64,000 bases of DNA, from the NCBI RefSeq assembly GCF_021646545.1, contig NZ_JAKIRP010000004.1:62001-126000 (forward strand), read 5' to 3'. Position 1 is the first letter of the stretch, and every line of letters begins with the position of its first letter. Positions 1 to 9,443 of this stretch are shown here, in pieces. Position numbers and translations under genes: made by a program. The notes beneath the pieces were generated by a model, which was not told the DNA's origin, ran no database searches, and saw only the letters and a list, made by a program, of their open reading frames with translations. This stretch comes from Chitinophaga filiformis. GTDB lineage: Bacteria; Bacteroidota; Bacteroidia; Chitinophagales; Chitinophagaceae.

Positions 1-841
1 TATAAACTCTTACATAATCCACATCCATTGTTACCGGATAAATGGACTCATCCATACCCTGTGCGCCACCCCAATCGCCACCAACAGCAATATTCAACAG
101 GAGATGGAATTTCTTATCGAAAGGCCATACTTTATATCCTTTCCCTTCATTAGTAAACTCGAAGATGAGCTGATCGTCAATGTAACCACGCAGGGCATAA
201 GGCGTCCAGTCCATCCTGTACACATGATATTCCGTGCTGGCGTTCTGTATTTTCTTAACGCTTGTTTTCTGGGTGTTTATTCTGAAGTAATAAGCTTCTG
301 TATGTGCGGTGATATGAATCACATCCTGATCATATCCTACGTGTTCCATAATATCGATCTCTCCTGACTTTGGCCAGTCTCCGTATGCCCAGTCGGTAGG
401 CAGCATCCAGATAGCGGGCCAGGTACCTTTACCTGCAGGCAGTTTTGCTTTGATCTCAAAGCGACCGTACAGGAAGTCTCCCTTTCCTCTTGTCACCAGT
501 CGTGCGGAGGTATAATTACGGTTTTCCTTCACTTCCTTTCTGGCTGTGATGGTCAGCTTGCCATTAGCTACCGAGGCATTGTCGAGGCTGTTGGTATAAT
601 ATTCCAGCTCATTGTTTCCCCATCCGCCACCACCGATATCGTATCCCCATCTGGTATTGTCGGGCAAACCGTTATAATCAAATTCATCTGCCCATACCGG
701 AGTTGTTTCAAAGGTCCAGTGTTTGTCTACAGGCCCCTGCGGAGTCACAGGATTTGTCGTAGTATCGTTCTCCCCTTTGCCTGAGCAGGAAATAACATTC
801 ATACCTAACAGGATGAAGGGGAGGTATTTCAGTGTTTTCAT
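1..841 (-). CDS. Glycoside hydrolase family 16 endo-beta-glucanase lipoprotein (3' end cut by window)
   Basis: Reading from the ATG at 841 to the window edge gives 280 codons without a stop. It is a lipoprotein: MKTLKYLPFI... with a lipobox ending VISC (Cys19), so it is probably surface-anchored. The GH16 active site GEIDIME is at residues 160-166, with nucleophile Glu161, Asp163 and acid/base Glu166. WPAIWMLP upstream and NIAVGGDWGG downstream are also typical of laminarinase-like GH16 enzymes. The sequence ends VDYVRVY, the usual GH16 C-terminus, so probably only a few residues are missing. It is the last visible gene of the sigma/FecR/SusCD operon and would hydrolyse beta-1,3 or mixed-linkage glucans. 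The substrate is inferred from the family, not shown. Confidence 0.93.
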   Translation of the reverse strand, partial: MKTLKYLPFILLGMNVISCSGKGENDTTTNPVTPQGPVDKHWTFETTPVWADEFDYNGLPDNTRWGYDIGGGGWGNNELEYYTNSLDNASVANGKLTITARKEVKENRNYTSARLVTRGKGDFLYGRFEIKAKLPAGKGTWPAIWMLPTDWAYGDWPKSGEIDIMEHVGYDQDVIHITAHTEAYYFRINTQKTSVKKIQNASTEYHVYRMDWTPYALRGYIDDQLIFEFTNEGKGYKVWPFDKKFHLLLNIAVGGDWGGAQGMDESIYPVTMDVDYVRVY

Positions 842-942
842 ACGCGCTGTTTTGTAAATAAAAAAATTAGGAACCGGAGATCAGGAGTCAGGCGTATATA
901 CACCTTATTCCCGGGTCCCCAATTCCTAATCCAAAATAGACT

Positions 943-1800
943 TTATTTCTCTTCCAGGAACTTCACATCATCGATTGTGATACCGCCGGTGCCCAATGTA
1001 CCACCTGAGCTACCTGCTTTGATCACAATGTAAATGTCTCCTGTTTTAGTAAACGTTATAACACCATTTTTATCTTTACCGGTACCGTCACAACCTATCT
1101 TAGCGATATCGTCGTCGAACGCCACGGCTCCGCAGCCAGACCAGGTATTCAGAGAAATGAATTTATTTCCGCTATAATCAGAACCCTGTTTAGGCACAGC
1201 AGCGTCGATGTAAATTTCAAACCAGGAATTAGTAGCGCCGCTACCCTTAACACGTCCTGAGAAAATATACGATTTGCCAGCTGTTACACTTACCTTCTGA
1301 TAAATAGCGCCATTGCTATTGGCGGTATTGCTGAAAACCATCTTTCCATTCTCTATTTTGATGCCGGTCTGTACACCTCCGGTGTTCAACGGTGTCCAGA
1401 ATTGCTCGCTACCAGCTTCCATATTACCACCTTGCAGGATATCCTGTGTTTGGGCATTCTGGGCAATTGTAATTTCCTTCGCCGTTTTTGCATATCCGCC
1501 ATTGGTAAATACTGTAAACTGGATCTTATACTTTCCGGCCAGGAAAAAGCTCAGTGTATCTGTTTCGCGTTTGGATTTGTGTCCGGCGTCGTCCGTCCAT
1601 TCAAACAGAAAACCACCCTGCGTTGTATTTTTTACAACGATCTTGTTCGGGTTGCCGTTCAGCGGCTCGGCGGTGAAAGACGCTACAGGCAATGGCCCGA
1701 GCCCTTTGTCAGATGATTCCGGTGTACAGGCCGAAACTGCGCCGGCCAGCAGAGCGGCCATTGCTATGATACGTGTATGTTTTATATACTGAAAGTTCAT
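943..1800 (-). CDS. PKD-like / carbohydrate-binding lipoprotein of the PUL
   Basis: 285 aa. The signal peptide has a lipobox at AVSAC (Cys25). Residues about 38-115 look like a PKD-type immunoglobulin fold (PVASFTAEP start, FEWTDDAG, AGKYKIQFTV). The C-terminal ~150 residues (GGNMEAGSEQFWTPL...GGITIDDVKFLEE) resemble a CBM4/9-type beta-sandwich. There is no catalytic motif. It sits between the SusD gene (38 bp upstream) and the GH16 gene, the usual place of a SusE/F-like surface glycan-binding protein, so glycan capture at the cell surface is the likely role. Domain assignments are by eye. Confidence 0.8.
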   Translation of the reverse strand: MNFQYIKHTRIIAMAALLAGAVSACTPESSDKGLGPLPVASFTAEPLNGNPNKIVVKNTTQGGFLFEWTDDAGHKSKRETDTLSFFLAGKYKIQFTVFTNGGYAKTAKEITIAQNAQTQDILQGGNMEAGSEQFWTPLNTGGVQTGIKIENGKMVFSNTANSNGAIYQKVSVTAGKSYIFSGRVKGSGATNSWFEIYIDAAVPKQGSDYSGNKFISLNTWSGCGAVAFDDDIAKIGCDGTGKDKNGVITFTKTGDIYIVIKAGSSGGTLGTGGITIDDVKFLEEK

Positions 1801-1838
1801 TTTGTGCTGTTTGTTAGATCATGAATGCTGTTAGACGC

Positions 1839-3377
1839 TTATTTCCATTCAGGGTTCTGCTGCAATTTTGTATTCTCCAGTTCCAGTAATGGGATAGGCA
1901 ATACTTCATGCTTTCCTGTTCTGAAACCACGGTCGCCGAGCGCAGCAGCCGCTCTGCCAGTGCGTACCAGGTCGAACCAGCGGTGACCTTCACCTGCCAG
2001 CTCCAGGCGTCTTTCTTTGAAAATGTTGTCGTCGGTTGCCTCAACAGGACTCAGTCCTACGCGGGCACGTACAGCATTCAGTAATTCGTAGGCACGTGTG
2101 CCGGCACCACCGCCCTGACTGGATTTAACCAGCGCTTCCGCTTCCATCAGGTAAGTATCTGCCAGACGGATCTCATACAGGTTCTGCGGGAAGTTCAGTT
2201 CCATGTTACCAGGTCCTGTAGACTTGTCACTTACTTTCGCCGCGAATTTATTCAGGAACCAACCGGTATCATCATGGCCAGGAGAATAGTTTGCAATCCC
2301 GTTTGCCTTCAGGCTATCCATGTTTAACACAGTTGCATTGTAACGCGGATCGAAGTGAATGGCATCAAACAGACTTTTGGTAACTACCAGGAAGCTCCAG
2401 CCAGATACCATCTGTGGCGCTTCAGGCTTCAACGCAGTATATCCCCTCGGGCCTACCATAATGTTCAGCACATTACCTTCAGTACAACCTACACAGTTCC
2501 AGTTACCACCTGATCTGGAACTGAATGCCGCTTCAAATATTGATTCACTATTGAACTTATTGGCGTTGAATTTCCACAGATCACCGTAGTTGGCCAACAG
2601 TTTATAACCATATTTAGGATTGGTCTGTCCGGGAGTACCGTTCACCTCTGCCAGTTCTGCAGCCGCTTCCGGCCATTTCTCCTGATACAGGTATACTTTA
2701 CCTAATAATGCATGCGCAGCACCTCTTGTAGCGCGTCCGCCAAGAGAATCTACAGGCACCTGATCAGGGAAGTTAGGCTCGGCAATAGCGTCCTTCAGAT
2801 CCTGGACGATCAGGTTGTATACATCAGCGGGGGGAGACTGTACCACATTATACATTTCTGAAGTGGATACAGGTGTAGTCAGCAAGGGAATGTTCCTGAA
2901 TAAACGCACCAGGTCAAAATAGAAGAATGCGCGCAGGAATTTACATTCTGCAGTGAAACGTTTCTTCAGATTTTCATCCATGGGAACATCAGGCAGCTTG
3001 CCTAACAAGGTGTTTGCACGGAAGATACCTGCATAGCCTTTTTTCCATAATTCCTCCTGAGGGCCCTGATCGGGAGCGAGGGTGTATTTCGAAAATACCT
3101 GGAAGGCAGTTACATCACTTGCACCACCACCACCAGCGAGATGGTCATCAGAACCAGCATCCATGGCGCCTACTTTGGTTACATAACCTCCACCCTGCCA
3201 GCTCACCACATCATACACGGCGATCAGACCATTGAAGGCTTCTGTTGCATTACGGTAGTAGTTGGATTCCAGATCGGTACCTATTGGTTTTACTTCGAGA
3301 AATTTATCGCTACAGCCGGCAGCCAGGTTTAATCCCATGGCCATGGCTATTATATATGGAATTTGTCTTGTTTTCAT
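1839..3377 (-). CDS. SusD/RagB family nutrient-binding outer-membrane lipoprotein
   Basis: 512 aa, the usual length for SusD. N-terminus MKTRQIPYIIAMAMGLNLAAGC is a lipoprotein signal (lipobox AAGC), followed by FLEVKPIGTDLESNYYRN, the typical SusD start. TPR-like helices carry LRAFFYFDLVRLFRNIPL, and the C-terminus has ERRLELAGEGHRWFDLVR and ends LQQNPEW, both family hallmarks. SusD lids the SusC pore and binds the glycan. It starts 20 bp after the SusC stop, so the two are co-transcribed. Confidence 0.96.
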   Translation of the reverse strand: MKTRQIPYIIAMAMGLNLAAGCSDKFLEVKPIGTDLESNYYRNATEAFNGLIAVYDVVSWQGGGYVTKVGAMDAGSDDHLAGGGGASDVTAFQVFSKYTLAPDQGPQEELWKKGYAGIFRANTLLGKLPDVPMDENLKKRFTAECKFLRAFFYFDLVRLFRNIPLLTTPVSTSEMYNVVQSPPADVYNLIVQDLKDAIAEPNFPDQVPVDSLGGRATRGAAHALLGKVYLYQEKWPEAAAELAEVNGTPGQTNPKYGYKLLANYGDLWKFNANKFNSESIFEAAFSSRSGGNWNCVGCTEGNVLNIMVGPRGYTALKPEAPQMVSGWSFLVVTKSLFDAIHFDPRYNATVLNMDSLKANGIANYSPGHDDTGWFLNKFAAKVSDKSTGPGNMELNFPQNLYEIRLADTYLMEAEALVKSSQGGGAGTRAYELLNAVRARVGLSPVEATDDNIFKERRLELAGEGHRWFDLVRTGRAAAALGDRGFRTGKHEVLPIPLLELENTKLQQNPEWK

Positions 3378-3397
3378 CTTGTTATCAGCTTTAAAAA

Positions 3398-6300
3398 TTA
3401 GAACGTAGCATTTACACCTACCATGAAAGAGCGGGCCTGCGGATAGATGCCTCTGTCAATGCTGAACACGCCGCCACCAATTTCAGGATCGTAACCACTG
3501 TATTTGGTCAGGGTCAGCAGGTTTTCACTCATCAGGTAAACACGGAATTTCTCGATGTATGCTTTCTTCAACAGGGAAGCAGGAAGGCTATAACCGATCT
3601 GCAGGGATTTGATCCTTGCATAGTTTCCACTTTCCAGGTAGAAGTCGGATGGGTTGGTGAAGTTGTTGTTTTCGTTACCAGGTTTTGTTGTCAGACGTGG
3701 GTAGTCATTACTTGTACCAGGACCTGTCCAGCGACCCAATGCATTGGTCTGCCAGTTAGCGGTCAGGATATCCAGACGACGCAGTCCCTGGAAGATCTTA
3801 TTACCAGCTGCACCCTGTACGAACAATACCAGGTCAAAACCTTTATAGCCGGAATTCAGGGTAAAACCATACGTCCAGCTTGGAGTTGGTGTACCAAGGA
3901 ATTTACGGTCGCCTTCATATTCTATCTTGCCATTTCCATCTATATCTACCCAGCGGAAATCGCCAGGTACGGCATCAGGCTGTATTTTCTTTCCATCTTT
4001 GTTTACATACGCATCTACTTCCTGCTGTGTCTGGAAAATGCCATTGGTCTGGAAGCCGAAGAATGAGCTGTATGCCTGTCCAACAGCAGTACGTGTGATA
4101 GGTCTGCTGGTAGACTGGATGGATTCCCCACCAGAGAGGTAGGCAACACCACGACCCAGGTTGGTTACTTTATTCTTCAGATAGGAAATGTTACCATTGA
4201 CAGAGAAATTAAAGTCGCCGAATTTCTTACGATAACCTAATTCCAGTTCCACACCCTTATTCTCCATATCTGCAACGTTAGCAGCCGGATTGGAAATTGC
4301 ACCCACATAGAATGGGATACGTGGATATTGCAGAATGTCTTTCGTTGCCTTTTTAAACAAGTCGAATGACACTGTAATGTCCTGCAGTACTGTCGCTTCA
4401 AAACCGATGTTTGTCTGGCTGGTGGATTCCCATTTCAGATCAGGGTTGGAAGGTGCGTTGGGACTGTTACCAACCAGGTATGTATCGCCGGTACCAAAGC
4501 TATAGCTTCTTCCGCCACCAACAGTAGACAGGAATAGGAAGTCGCCGATATTATCATTACCTACCACACCGTAACCACCACGCACTTTCAGGAAATTGAT
4601 GATTTCGTTACCAGACAGGAAGCCTTCACTGGATGCTACCCAACCTAGTGAGAAGGATGGGAAGATACCATATTTGTTGTTGGACCCGAAACGGGATGAA
4701 CCATCACGACGCACTATAGCTTCTGCCAGATATTTCTCGTTATAGTTATAGTTTACACGTGCAAACAGGGAAGAAAGCTTGTGATCCGGATTTTCATTAC
4801 CGCTTGCGTCCTTCTGAGAAGGCTGTACAGTGTATTTCAGTGACGCTTCCTTCAGACTCGTTACCGGCAGATCATAGAAGGTTACAGAACTGGACCTTGT
4901 ATGGTTGTCAACATACGCACCCTGTCCTAAGAGCAAGGTCACGTTATGCTTACTGAATGCTTTTGTATAGGAGATGGTATTTTCCACGTTCCAGTTAAAA
5001 CCGTTGTTATAGCCGCGGTTGAAGTTGTTACGGGAAGATATGGTAGACGAGTTAAGGTAAGATATCGGAGTAAAAGTCTCACTTCCCCAGAAAGCGATCT
5101 TTGAACCTAAAGTAGAACGTAATTTCAGACCCTTGATCGGTGATATTTCCAGGTAAGCATTACCTACGATGTTATGAGACCAGTTATACCTGTTATCCTT
5201 GCGGGTTGCAATATATGCCAGCGGATTGGTGATCTCCTGGAACACGGTTTTGGAAAGACCATAGTAATTTCCATTTGCATCTTTTGGCGCTCTTGGATCA
5301 TAACCTGCCGCAACCGCAGGATCGGTTACGATAACCGGTGTAATGGGATCCAGGTTGATAGCAGAAGAAAGCGGACCGCCAAATTCACTATTGGTGTTAC
5401 CAAGACCGATCGACTTATCGTATGCATACCCCACGTTCTGGCCGAAGGTTACCCATTCTGACAGTTTATGTGTAGAGTTCAGACGGAAGTTGATACGCTG
5501 ATATTTTGAAATGTCGCTGGCAACGATACCCTCCTGGTTGAGATAACCGAAGGAAGAGTAGAAGGTAGATTTCTCACTACCACCGCTGACACTGATTTCA
5601 TGATTCTGACGGATCGCGTTATTGTTGAAGATCTGTGCCTGCCAGTCGGTACCTTGTCCCAGAGACTGAGGATCTGCATATTTAATACCTTCACCGCCCG
5701 CCACAGACGCCTCGTTGATCAGCGTAGCATACTGGGTGGCGTTCAGCAGTTTCAGTTTACGTGCCGGAGCGGAAGTGCCAAAATAGCCATTGTAGTTCAC
5801 ACTCAGCTTTCCGGCCTTGCCTTTCTTGGTAGTGATCAGGATAACACCCGCAGCAGCACGTGCACCATAGATAGCCTGGGAAGCCGCATCTTTCAGTACT
5901 TCGATAGATTCAATATCATACTGGTTGAGATAACCGATACCACCGTTATCAACCACAACACCATCCACTACCCACAGCGGATCGTTGTTGTTGAAGGTGG
6001 TGAGACCCCTTATCCGTACAGAAGACCCGGAACCTGGCTGACCAGAGCTGGACGCGATGGTAACACCGGAGGTTCTTCCCTGCAGGGCGCTTTCAACGCG
6101 GGTAATAGGCTGGTTTTCCAGGTCGGCAGCTCTCACACTGGTGATAGCGCCGGTTACCACACTCTTCTTCTGTACGCCATAACCTACTACGACGGTTTCG
6201 GTCAGGGAAGTTTCGGAACCTTTTAATCTGACAGACAGGTTGCCATTACCTACCGCCTGTGTATAGGGCGCAAAGCCAAGGGCACTGAACACCAGGGAAC

Positions 6301-6823
6301 CATCGGCGGGCGCCTTCAGTTTGAAGCGGCCATCGACATCGGTAGCAGTACCGGTGCTGCCGTTCTTTACGCGAACGCTTACCCCCGGAACAGGCTCTCC
6401 TTTTTCATCCGTCACCTTTCCGGTTACGGTAATGGTAGTGTCTGCCGCCGGTTTAGCGCCCTGCAGGCCTTTGACGATGATACGGGCGCCATCGATAGTG
6501 TAGGCAAATGGTTGATTGCTAAGGCAGATATCGAGCACTTCTTTTACGGTAGCATTTTTAATATCTATAGTTACAGGACTGGCCGTTGCGAGTAATGTTT
6601 CATCGTACACTATGGAAATTCCTGCCTGACGTGCCACCTGACGAAGCACTTTCTTGAGGGGAGCTTTCTTTTCAGTTATAGAGATTTGCTGCGATACCCC
6701 TTTTGCGCTGATCTGCAAACAAACCACTAGCAACAAAAAGGTGGTCAGTTTCATAACGTTGACAATTTTGGCTGGTAGAGGCGTCTGCGCACAGAAAGCC
6801 CTACCACTAAAGTTTAAATGCAT
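3398..6823 (-). CDS. SusC/RagA TonB-linked outer-membrane transporter with N-terminal STN signalling domain
   Basis: 1141 aa. After the signal segment (MKLTTFLLLVVCLQISAKG) comes a secretin/TonB short N-terminal (STN) domain at about residues 45-115, then a carboxypeptidase-regulatory-like domain (VTGKVTDEKGEPVPGVSV), a TonB-box-like stretch (TETVVVGYG), a plug (LQGRTSG...VRIRGL...PLWVVDGVVV) and a long beta-barrel ending RSFMVGVNATF. An STN domain marks SusC proteins that signal through an inner-membrane FecR to an ECF sigma factor, and exactly that pair lies upstream. An internal ATG (MKLTTF) is an alternative start, but the longer N-terminus is usual in this subclass. Confidence 0.96.
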   Translation of the reverse strand: MHLNFSGRAFCAQTPLPAKIVNVMKLTTFLLLVVCLQISAKGVSQQISITEKKAPLKKVLRQVARQAGISIVYDETLLATASPVTIDIKNATVKEVLDICLSNQPFAYTIDGARIIVKGLQGAKPAADTTITVTGKVTDEKGEPVPGVSVRVKNGSTGTATDVDGRFKLKAPADGSLVFSALGFAPYTQAVGNGNLSVRLKGSETSLTETVVVGYGVQKKSVVTGAITSVRAADLENQPITRVESALQGRTSGVTIASSSGQPGSGSSVRIRGLTTFNNNDPLWVVDGVVVDNGGIGYLNQYDIESIEVLKDAASQAIYGARAAAGVILITTKKGKAGKLSVNYNGYFGTSAPARKLKLLNATQYATLINEASVAGGEGIKYADPQSLGQGTDWQAQIFNNNAIRQNHEISVSGGSEKSTFYSSFGYLNQEGIVASDISKYQRINFRLNSTHKLSEWVTFGQNVGYAYDKSIGLGNTNSEFGGPLSSAINLDPITPVIVTDPAVAAGYDPRAPKDANGNYYGLSKTVFQEITNPLAYIATRKDNRYNWSHNIVGNAYLEISPIKGLKLRSTLGSKIAFWGSETFTPISYLNSSTISSRNNFNRGYNNGFNWNVENTISYTKAFSKHNVTLLLGQGAYVDNHTRSSSVTFYDLPVTSLKEASLKYTVQPSQKDASGNENPDHKLSSLFARVNYNYNEKYLAEAIVRRDGSSRFGSNNKYGIFPSFSLGWVASSEGFLSGNEIINFLKVRGGYGVVGNDNIGDFLFLSTVGGGRSYSFGTGDTYLVGNSPNAPSNPDLKWESTSQTNIGFEATVLQDITVSFDLFKKATKDILQYPRIPFYVGAISNPAANVADMENKGVELELGYRKKFGDFNFSVNGNISYLKNKVTNLGRGVAYLSGGESIQSTSRPITRTAVGQAYSSFFGFQTNGIFQTQQEVDAYVNKDGKKIQPDAVPGDFRWVDIDGNGKIEYEGDRKFLGTPTPSWTYGFTLNSGYKGFDLVLFVQGAAGNKIFQGLRRLDILTANWQTNALGRWTGPGTSNDYPRLTTKPGNENNNFTNPSDFYLESGNYARIKSLQIGYSLPASLLKKAYIEKFRVYLMSENLLTLTKYSGYDPEIGGGVFSIDRGIYPQARSFMVGVNATF

Positions 6824-6902
6824 ACTTTTGTAGTGTTTGGGAATTTAGAAGATCAATAGTTGTTAACGTGACGTGGTTTTCAGAATGTCCCTGACAAATC
6901 TG

Positions 6903-6927
6903 CCGGAAGTGTTGCAAGCGCTTCCGG
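6903..6927. other. Inverted repeat between FecR and SusC genes
   Basis: CCGGAAG at 6903-6909 pairs with CTTCCGG at 6921-6927 around an 11-nt loop, inside the 228-bp gap between the FecR gene and the SusC gene. No long T-run follows on the minus strand, so it is a weak terminator at best. It could attenuate transcription between regulator and transporter genes or be an operator. The rest of the gap shows no ORF. Confidence 0.35.
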
Positions 6928-7051
6928 TTCTTGTTTCATAGGACAAGCTGCTTCTTTAGTTAATTTGTTTCAGTTGCTACTTCCATAACGAATCATTTTA
7001 CTTGAATAATACCCCTGACTGTCTTTACGTGGATTTAGTACAGTACAGGCT

Positions 7052-8239
7052 TTATTTCCCCGATGTAACAGTTAGTTTTCTTCCTGACAGTGAGAATGTA
7101 GGTCCATTTGCTTCCAGCATATGCAGAATATCAGATAAAGGTAAGCTCCGGCTAATACGTCCCCCAAAGAGCCGTTCATTTCCCGTCTGGTTGTAACTAA
7201 TGTCAATATCATACCATCTGGCCAGTTGACGCAGAATATCTCCCAGGCTGGCGTTGTCAAATTCAAAAAAACCTGTTTTCCAGGCTATTACCTGATCAAC
7301 GTCTGCCGGCCTTACTACCATGCTACCTGTAGTAGGGTCTACGATGGCCTGTTGTCCTGGTTTCAGTCGTTGTTCCGTTGTCCCGTTTTTTACGTTTACG
7401 AGCCCTTCAAGCAGTGTCGTATTAATACTCTTTTCATCGGCATAGGCCATGATATCAAAGCTGGTACCCAGTACCTGCACTTCGAGATTGTTCACTTTTA
7501 CAAAAAATGGCTGGCGTGCATTAGGAGCCACTTCAAAGTAGCCCTGTCCCTGCAATTCCACCTCCCGGCGGTTGCCATTAAAGGCGGTAGGATATCTCAT
7601 ACTGGAAGCCGCATTCAGCCATACACGGCTGCCGTCAGGCAGCACGATATTGAACTGACCGCCCCTTGGTACACTCAGCGTGTTATAAACAACAGCGTCA
7701 CTGTTACCCTGTACAGCATATTCCAGCTGCCCGTTTTTCTGGCGCACGATGGTTTGCCCCTGGTTGATCACCTGATTACCGGCACTGTCCAGCGTTACCA
7801 CATCGCCGTTTGCCAGTATCAGTACAGCTTTATTAGTACCTGGCGCAATATCTCCGGTATCAGCCACCGCATTGTTACTTGTGGTAAACGTCTTGCGGGA
7901 CGAGACATTGCTCATATAATAATACATACCGCTTCCCAGCAGCAGCAGTATTACGGCAGCAGCTGCCCAGCGTACGTGTACACGCTGCCTGATCTTCACC
8001 ACTTTATCACGTGAGATGTTCTGTAAAAGTCTTGTTTCTATTCTGTCGCTCAGTTCTGAAGGAATCTCATGGTGCTCTGCCATCGTCTTTTTGAACTCCT
8101 GCTGCATAGCTGCCAGCAGGGAGCGGTGAGAACCGGACGATTGAAGCCAGGCGTATAATTCTTCCGTTTCAGCCACAGTACATTGGCCGTCAAGGTATTT
8201 TTGTAAAAGTTTTTCGTTGTGGTCCGTGGATGATGACAT
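7052..8239 (-). CDS. FecR family anti-sigma factor
   Basis: 395 aa from the ATG at 8239 (MSSSTDHNEKLLQKYLDG). The open frame runs further upstream to 8425 but overlaps the sigma gene's tail region and adds no conserved sequence, so the internal start is preferred. There is a cytoplasmic N-terminal helix bundle, one membrane segment (WAAAAVILLLLGSGMYYY), the FecR domain (LSVPRGGQFNIVLPDGSRVWLNAASSMRYP in pieces, EGYFEVA-like QGQGYFEVAPN) and a C-terminal DUF4974-like domain (LGDILRQLARWYDIDI). It would hold the ECF sigma until the SusC STN domain signals substrate. Confidence 0.94.
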   Translation of the reverse strand: MSSSTDHNEKLLQKYLDGQCTVAETEELYAWLQSSGSHRSLLAAMQQEFKKTMAEHHEIPSELSDRIETRLLQNISRDKVVKIRQRVHVRWAAAAVILLLLGSGMYYYMSNVSSRKTFTTSNNAVADTGDIAPGTNKAVLILANGDVVTLDSAGNQVINQGQTIVRQKNGQLEYAVQGNSDAVVYNTLSVPRGGQFNIVLPDGSRVWLNAASSMRYPTAFNGNRREVELQGQGYFEVAPNARQPFFVKVNNLEVQVLGTSFDIMAYADEKSINTTLLEGLVNVKNGTTEQRLKPGQQAIVDPTTGSMVVRPADVDQVIAWKTGFFEFDNASLGDILRQLARWYDIDISYNQTGNERLFGGRISRSLPLSDILHMLEANGPTFSLSGRKLTVTSGK

Positions 8240-8318
8240 AAATGATGAGCACCTTTTGCGGGTACTGTATATATTATCCGCAAATGAGCAAAGAGGGTAC
8301 CCCTGTCTTAAAAAAAAG

Positions 8319-8909
8319 TTAAAGAATTTTTTTGGCGATGTAAATGGCGAGCAGAATATCGCCGTGCCGGTGCACATAATCGTATATGAAGCGCATGCCC
8401 AGGACCATATGTTTTTTGACGGCATTTCTGGAAATTCCCAGCAAAAAGGCTACTTCATCATAACTTTTCCCCTCCTGGCGGCATAATTTAAATACATTCA
8501 GGCGCTGGGGAGGCATTCTCACCAGTGCCTCCTGGAATAAACGTTCATATTCCTTGGCCCTTACCTCCTGCTCCGGCTGAGCACCGGCGGTTTCATTCAG
8601 CTGGCTGTATAACTGGTCTCGGAGTACTTTATCGGTGGCAAGTTTGTCGATCGTCTTTATAACATGGTTCCTGGCGATCCTGTATAAATATCCTGTAAAG
8701 GACAACTCAGGATTAATACGGTCCCTGATTTCCCATACCTTGAGGAATACATCATGCACCAGATCCTCGGCGAGTGAAGGGACCTTGCAAAACCGCAACA
8801 CATAGATGTAAAGCGAGGCGTGATAGTGCCGGTAGATTTTCGTGAACGCAGACTCATCTCCCTGCTTCATTTTTAGCAACACCTCTTCCTCGGATGGCAT
8901 ACGATCCAT
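8319..8909 (-). CDS. ECF RNA polymerase sigma-70 factor (Bacteroidetes SusC-linked type)
   Basis: 196 aa. Region 2 is visible as FTKIYRHYHASLYIYVLRF and LAEDLVHDVFLKVWE; region 4 as MPPQRLNVFKLCRQEG...YDEVAFLLGISRNAVKKHM. It lies 79 bp upstream of the FecR start on the same strand and heads the PUL operon. It would direct RNA polymerase to the SusC promoter when released by FecR. Confidence 0.95.
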   Translation of the reverse strand: MDRMPSEEEVLLKMKQGDESAFTKIYRHYHASLYIYVLRFCKVPSLAEDLVHDVFLKVWEIRDRINPELSFTGYLYRIARNHVIKTIDKLATDKVLRDQLYSQLNETAGAQPEQEVRAKEYERLFQEALVRMPPQRLNVFKLCRQEGKSYDEVAFLLGISRNAVKKHMVLGMRFIYDYVHRHGDILLAIYIAKKIL

Positions 8910-9060
8910 ATCAAATTGTACATTAGTAGACCCCCTAAAAGGTGTAAATCTAGTTAAAAGTGCCCAATGTACAAATTAGGACAGCAGTGGCGTAGAAGGG
9001 TATTTTTTACGCGTAGCAGGCATGGCGTTTTAAAAGTTGTAAATATTTCTACATAATTTA

Positions 9061-9093
9061 TTTGCGCAATTGAAATAAATGTTCATATATTTG
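9061..9093 (+). promoter_or_regulatory. Bacteroidetes-type promoter of the tRNA-Asp gene
   Basis: The -7 box TATATTTG (9086-9093) matches the TAnnTTTG consensus exactly, and a -33-like TTTG lies at 9061-9064 (spacer 21, slightly longer than the usual 19-20). The tRNA begins 28 nt after the -7 box. Confidence 0.65.
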
Positions 9094-9120
9094 CACCCCC
9101 GACAAACGGGAAACTACGAT

Positions 9121-9194
9121 GGATCAGTAGTTCAGTTGGTTAGAATGCCGCCCTGTCACGGCGGAGGTCGCGGGTTCGAGTCCCGTCTGGTCCG
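9121..9194 (+). tRNA. tRNA-Asp (anticodon GTC)
   Basis: A 74-nt cloverleaf. The acceptor stem GGATCAG pairs with CTGGTCC with one T-G wobble; discriminator G at 9194. Anticodon loop CTGTCAC carries GTC at 9155-9157 on a GCCGC/GCGGA-type stem, and the T loop is GTTCGAG. CCA is not encoded. Aspartate identity follows from the GTC anticodon with discriminator G. Confidence 0.97.
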
Positions 9195-9197
9195 CAA

Positions 9198-9229
9198 AAA
9201 AACGCCTGGCTAAAAAGCCGGGCGTTTTT
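9198..9229 (+). terminator. Rho-independent terminator of tRNA-Asp
   Basis: AAAAACGCCTGGC (9198-9210) pairs with GCCGGGCGTTTTT (9217-9229) around loop TAAAAA, with one T-G wobble and a T-rich 3' arm. It starts three bases after the tRNA. The following 214 bp up to the pseudogene hold nothing I recognise. Confidence 0.85.
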
Positions 9230-9443
9230 GCTTTTGGCGAAAATTTGAGCCTTCAGACCAATCCGGCTAAAGGCGTTTTTTTTAATTGATCCTATTTAAG
9301 TTGATGTGCGGTCTCAGATTGAGTGATTATTAGTCTGTAGATGTTGAAAATTGTAAAGACACTTAACGCCAAAAGTAATAACAGCAGTTTTTTTCATGGT
9401 TGAATAAAAGAAGGTCTATTTTTAAATTAATATGGCGCTTAGT

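Noticed and set aside
5600..6226. 208-codon plus-strand open frame
   Set aside because: Opposite the SusC plug domain, no family features.
7226..8014. 262-codon plus-strand open frame
   Set aside because: Lies wholly opposite the FecR gene, no recognisable motifs; FecR has clear domains on the other strand.
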